From Bacteroidia bacterium (lineage in GTDB: Bacteria; Bacteroidota; Bacteroidia; J057), in assembly GCA_033391075.1 (NCBI GenBank), contig JAWPMV010000001.1, positions 6,758,001 through 6,822,000 on the forward strand: a DNA stretch of 64,000 bases, written 5' to 3'. Positions 61,820-64,000 of the stretch are shown here, piece after piece (position 1 is the stretch's first letter; each line of letters opens with the position of its first letter). A program made the translations under genes and the position numbers. The notes beneath the pieces are model-generated. The model searched no databases. It had not been told where the DNA came from and saw only the letters and a program-made list of their open reading frames with translations.

Positions 61820-63157
61820 TCAAGCTAAATATTCCTGCATGTAGGCATAGGTAGGAGTGAATTTTCCTTTCCATAATATGCAGGCATTCGCGATTTCCGG
61901 AGGAAGATTTGCTTCCTCGAATTCGACAGCTTGAAGATTTGCTTGTAGCAAAGGTTCAACTAAAGGCTCAAAATTTTCGGAGAACTGATTGGAGGCATCT
62001 GCTGGAAATTCACAAGGAAGATTGGTCACAGCCATTACAGCAAATCCCGTTCCGTCAAAGCCTCTTTTACTTTCATTAGTAAGAGGATTGTAGATAAAGA
62101 CAGGATCGTCTGTCCAGGTTTCAGCTGAAAACTGTATAGCTCCTTCCGGATCACAAGTTATATCACCAATTACTTCCAGTACTTGATTTTTCTGATACCA
62201 ATCCTTTGCCTGCTCTCTGCTGATCAATCGTGGATACTTCGGTGACCAAATGATGCAATTCATCCACATTGTGCAATAGGGATATACCTGGTCCATGTTG
62301 CTTTCGAATAGTTCGGGTTGTTGGAGGTATAAATGAAAGAGATCTTTATGGCTGAGTTTGCCATGCAAAGATTGATGAGAAGCTTTCAATCTATACATAT
62401 CCGGTATATCGAGTACTAGTTTGTAAATGAAATGTCGAGAGCCATTTTCAAAAGTATCTTTCAATTCAGAGAGAGAAATTTCCTTTGTCGGCAAGCGATC
62501 AATGATTTCCTGTGCGCCGGTACTAGTCTTTCCGTTTCCTAAAAATGCGATGATCAAAGGCGGCTTTGAGGCATTTGTTCCTGCTTTCTCAATTTGCGAA
62601 GCCAGATCATCCAGCTTTTCGTACAACTCTCCCATATCCTCATAGTCTACCGATTGTTTGAGTTGATTGGGCGGGAGAAAGTCGCTTCGCTTATCCAGGG
62701 TCCAAAGGCTATCGGCCATGCCTGCATAGCCCGCGAAATAGGTAAAAGCTGTTAGGACTCTGGGGCCGTTTACATGGGTAATTAATTCATAGTCGATCAG
62801 GCTACATTTCTTATCGACCAAAGCCTGAAGCATGGGGCGGTTTTTGATCTGGCCTTTGTGGGTATGACTAAAAAAGAAATAGCATTTTTCATCCAGCAGC
62901 TGAGCAATTTCTACCTCCTTCAATCCAAAAATAAAATCAGCAGAAGAAAGGTCTTCCTGGATGATTGCACCGGCTGCTTTATAGGCCTCATCTTTAAACC
63001 TTCTTTTCCTTTCTCCCGTCTTTGGATGAAGAGCAGATTGGACCAAACAAGTGTATCCTTTCTGGCTGATCTTTTGCAAGAGGGAAGGGGAGATGGCAAC
63101 GCGCTCTTCTCCTTTTTTGCTGAGATCTTCTCTCCGGATACCGATGCTGTATTTCAT
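61820..63157 (-). CDS. Lysine-ketoglutarate reductase-like (AlaDH/PNT N-terminal) protein
   Basis: 445 residues from the ATG at 63157; the frame reaches 63208, but that 17-codon extension lacks family features. The N-terminal half reads IGIRREDLSKKGEERVAISP, QSALHPKTGERKRRFKDEAY, AGAIIQEDLSSADFIFGLKE, CYFFFSHTHKGQIKNRPMLQ and CSLIDYELITHVNGPRVLTA, close to the lysine-ketoglutarate reductase domain of the eukaryotic bifunctional AASS protein. It likely handles lysine and 2-oxoglutarate to form saccharopine. The partner saccharopine dehydrogenase domain is not fused and not adjacent. Confidence 0.8.
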   Translation of the reverse strand: MKYSIGIRREDLSKKGEERVAISPSLLQKISQKGYTCLVQSALHPKTGERKRRFKDEAYKAAGAIIQEDLSSADFIFGLKEVEIAQLLDEKCYFFFSHTHKGQIKNRPMLQALVDKKCSLIDYELITHVNGPRVLTAFTYFAGYAGMADSLWTLDKRSDFLPPNQLKQSVDYEDMGELYEKLDDLASQIEKAGTNASKPPLIIAFLGNGKTSTGAQEIIDRLPTKEISLSELKDTFENGSRHFIYKLVLDIPDMYRLKASHQSLHGKLSHKDLFHLYLQQPELFESNMDQVYPYCTMWMNCIIWSPKYPRLISREQAKDWYQKNQVLEVIGDITCDPEGAIQFSAETWTDDPVFIYNPLTNESKRGFDGTGFAVMAVTNLPCEFPADASNQFSENFEPLVEPLLQANLQAVEFEEANLPPEIANACILWKGKFTPTYAYMQEYLA

Positions 63158-63254
63158 AGGGGGATTTTTCCGCGAATCTAAGGAAAAGCAGCTATTATAA
63201 GGAAGCATTTCTCCGGAACTTTCAACAAATCTGGAAAAGCTTTCAATTATAAGT

Positions 63255-63262
63255 TACTTTTG
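63255..63262 (+). promoter_or_regulatory. Possible -7 box of the gene at 63302
   Basis: TACTTTTG matches TAnnTTTG, 40-47 bp upstream of the ATG. A -33 element was not found. Confidence 0.4.
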
Positions 63263-63301
63263 TAATAAGCCAGAGTCAAAAAAACAATGTAATCAATAGA
63301 C

Positions 63302-63748
63302 ATGGAGGAAAAAGATTATAAAGTCGAAAATGTTGAGACTCCCGAGGAGCCAACAACCATGACAAAAGTCAAGAAAGGCGTAAAAGGATTTTTTCGCAAG
63401 TTTTTACTGTGGAGCCTGATCATACTTGTCGTAGGTGGAGCGGGATATCTGTCCTTCGCTCGCTGGGCCAATTTCAGTAGCGGAGCTCGTTCAGGGAAAG
63501 TGATAAAATTTAGCAAAAAAGGCGTAGTCTTCAAGACCTACGAAGGCGAGATAAATACCGGTGATTTTGCCGGAGGAATGTGGGAATTTTCTGTATATCC
63601 CGGAAATGATGATATTCAATCAGAACTTCAGGATGCGATGGAAAAAGGCTACGAAGTAAATGTAAAATATAGTGAGCGTTTTGTTAAGATTCCTTTCTGG
63701 GGAGATACCAAATACTTCATTTATGATGTTGACCGGGTCGTTCCATAG
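63302..63748 (+). CDS. Single-pass membrane protein, conserved in Bacteroidota
   Basis: 148 residues. Acidic N-terminus, then basic KKGVKGFFRKF, one helix at about 38-55 (LLWSLIILVVGGAGYLSFA) and a small beta domain with VIKFSKKGVVFKTYEGEIN, GMWEFSVYPGNDDIQSELQ, YEVNVKYSERFVKIPFWGDT. Similar proteins are found across Bacteroidota, often carrying an unhelpful dehydrogenase label without supporting motifs; no enzyme site is visible here. Function is unknown. A terminator follows the stop. Confidence 0.7.
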   Translation: MEEKDYKVENVETPEEPTTMTKVKKGVKGFFRKFLLWSLIILVVGGAGYLSFARWANFSSGARSGKVIKFSKKGVVFKTYEGEINTGDFAGGMWEFSVYPGNDDIQSELQDAMEKGYEVNVKYSERFVKIPFWGDTKYFIYDVDRVVP

Positions 63749-63778
63749 GTTATTTTTAGATTAACATTTCGTTAAAAC

Positions 63779-63826
63779 AGAGGGAATCCAATATTACGCA
63801 GGTATTAAGGATTCCCTCTCTGCCTT
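63779..63826 (+). terminator. Hairpin terminator after the gene at 63302
   Basis: AGAGGGAATCC at 63779-63789 pairs with GGATTCCCTCT at 63809-63819, with further pairing AATA/TATT inside. CTGCCTTTT follows. It separates this gene from the response regulator. Confidence 0.7.
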
Positions 63827-63915
63827 TTACAGGCCGATTTTTTCTCTCCAAAAATCCCCGCTTATCAAGACCCTAATTTGGGCTTGTTGAAACTTTATGC
63901 TGCTTTTATTTGTAT

Positions 63916-63923
63916 TAGGTTTG
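63916..63923 (+). promoter_or_regulatory. Possible -7 box of the response regulator gene
   Basis: TAGGTTTG (TAnnTTTG), 20 bp upstream of the ATG at 63944. The nearest TTG pair is 26 bp further up, longer than the usual 19-21 bp. Confidence 0.45.
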
Positions 63924-63943
63924 AATTGATTGCCTATATACCA

Positions 63944-64000
63944 ATGAGTGCACAGAAAATACTGATTGCGGATGATGAAAAAGATATCCTTGATCTGCTT
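63944..64000 (+). CDS. Response regulator, first 19 codons only
   Basis: ATG at 63944 opens a frame to the window end: SAQKILIADDEKDILDLL. The pattern (hydrophobic strand, then acidic Asp-Asp-Glu) is the start of a receiver domain, the acidic pocket that binds magnesium near the phosphorylated Asp. The output domain lies beyond the window, so the regulator type is unknown. Confidence 0.8.
   Translation, partial: MSAQKILIADDEKDILDLL

Noticed and set aside
1-64000. tRNA, rRNA, transposase or prophage genes
   Set aside because: No tRNA-like T-loop, rRNA stretch, or transposase or integrase motif was found by reading both strands, although a covariance or profile search was not possible here.

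Overview
The window looks like chromosomal DNA of a free-living member of the Bacteroidota (Saprospiria, Cytophagia or a related class; the exact lineage cannot be read from the sequence). The evidence is four secreted proteins with type IX secretion (T9SS) C-terminal sorting domains, TAnnTTTG-type -7 promoter boxes, weak Shine-Dalgarno sequences, lipoprotein signal peptides followed by acidic residues, a Bacteroidota-style YbeY-mnmG-methyltransferase block, and a futalosine-pathway menaquinone gene (mqnD). No tRNA, rRNA, CRISPR array, transposase or prophage gene was seen. Coding density is ordinary except for three repeat- or signal-rich gaps.

Layout. 1-9.6 kb is mostly minus strand: a truncated CUB-domain protein, an SH3-like secreted protein, lipoproteins, fabH (plus strand), a three-gene operon pairing a sugar kinase/RapZ-C fusion with a MurU-like nucleotidyltransferase, and an acyl-CoA dehydrogenase facing an enoyl-CoA hydratase. 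10.5-11.4 kb is gene-free, with a composite inverted repeat and a cluster of DnaA-box-like 9-mers (candidate oriC). From 11.4 to 22.4 kb all genes are on the plus strand: thiL, xth, a DUF4175 giant, an anti-sigma-type kinase, ybeY, mnmG and a methyltransferase. The 1.4 kb gap before mnmG (gidA) begins with three parS-like 16-mers spaced exactly 57 bp apart, so this looks like the replication origin and partition region.

22.5-43.9 kb holds housekeeping and accessory enzymes (aminotransferase, VOC protein, phosphoesterases, PAF-acetylhydrolase-like protein, agmatine-deiminase-like protein, epoxide-hydrolase-like protein, YcaQ-type glycosylase), a run of small plus-strand genes (DUF1801, secreted protein, PRTase-like, ASCH-like/winged helix, SRPBCC), two pairs of T9SS cargo paralogues, mqnD, an MBL-fold hydrolase, YicC and a lone HsdR-N domain protein. 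44-63.8 kb holds sbcDC, an M16 peptidase, a three-gene set (large P-loop ATPase, MscS channel, membrane M28 peptidase), a cation/proton antiporter, an overlapping operon (PrcB-like lipoprotein, M48 peptidase, membrane spermidine synthase), a lysine-ketoglutarate-reductase-like protein, and the first codons of a response regulator.

Two intergenic repeat families stand out. One starts CCTGAGAATC and ends in a short variable hairpin about 126 bp later; three clear copies and several relatives occur between genes, and one forms the C-terminus of a hydrolase. The other is a GTCATC...GATGAC palindromic element, amplified as a 154-bp tandem array at 56.6-57.5 kb. The most unusual gene-level observations are the kinase/RapZ-C fusion beside a MurU-like enzyme and the ATPase-MscS pair.
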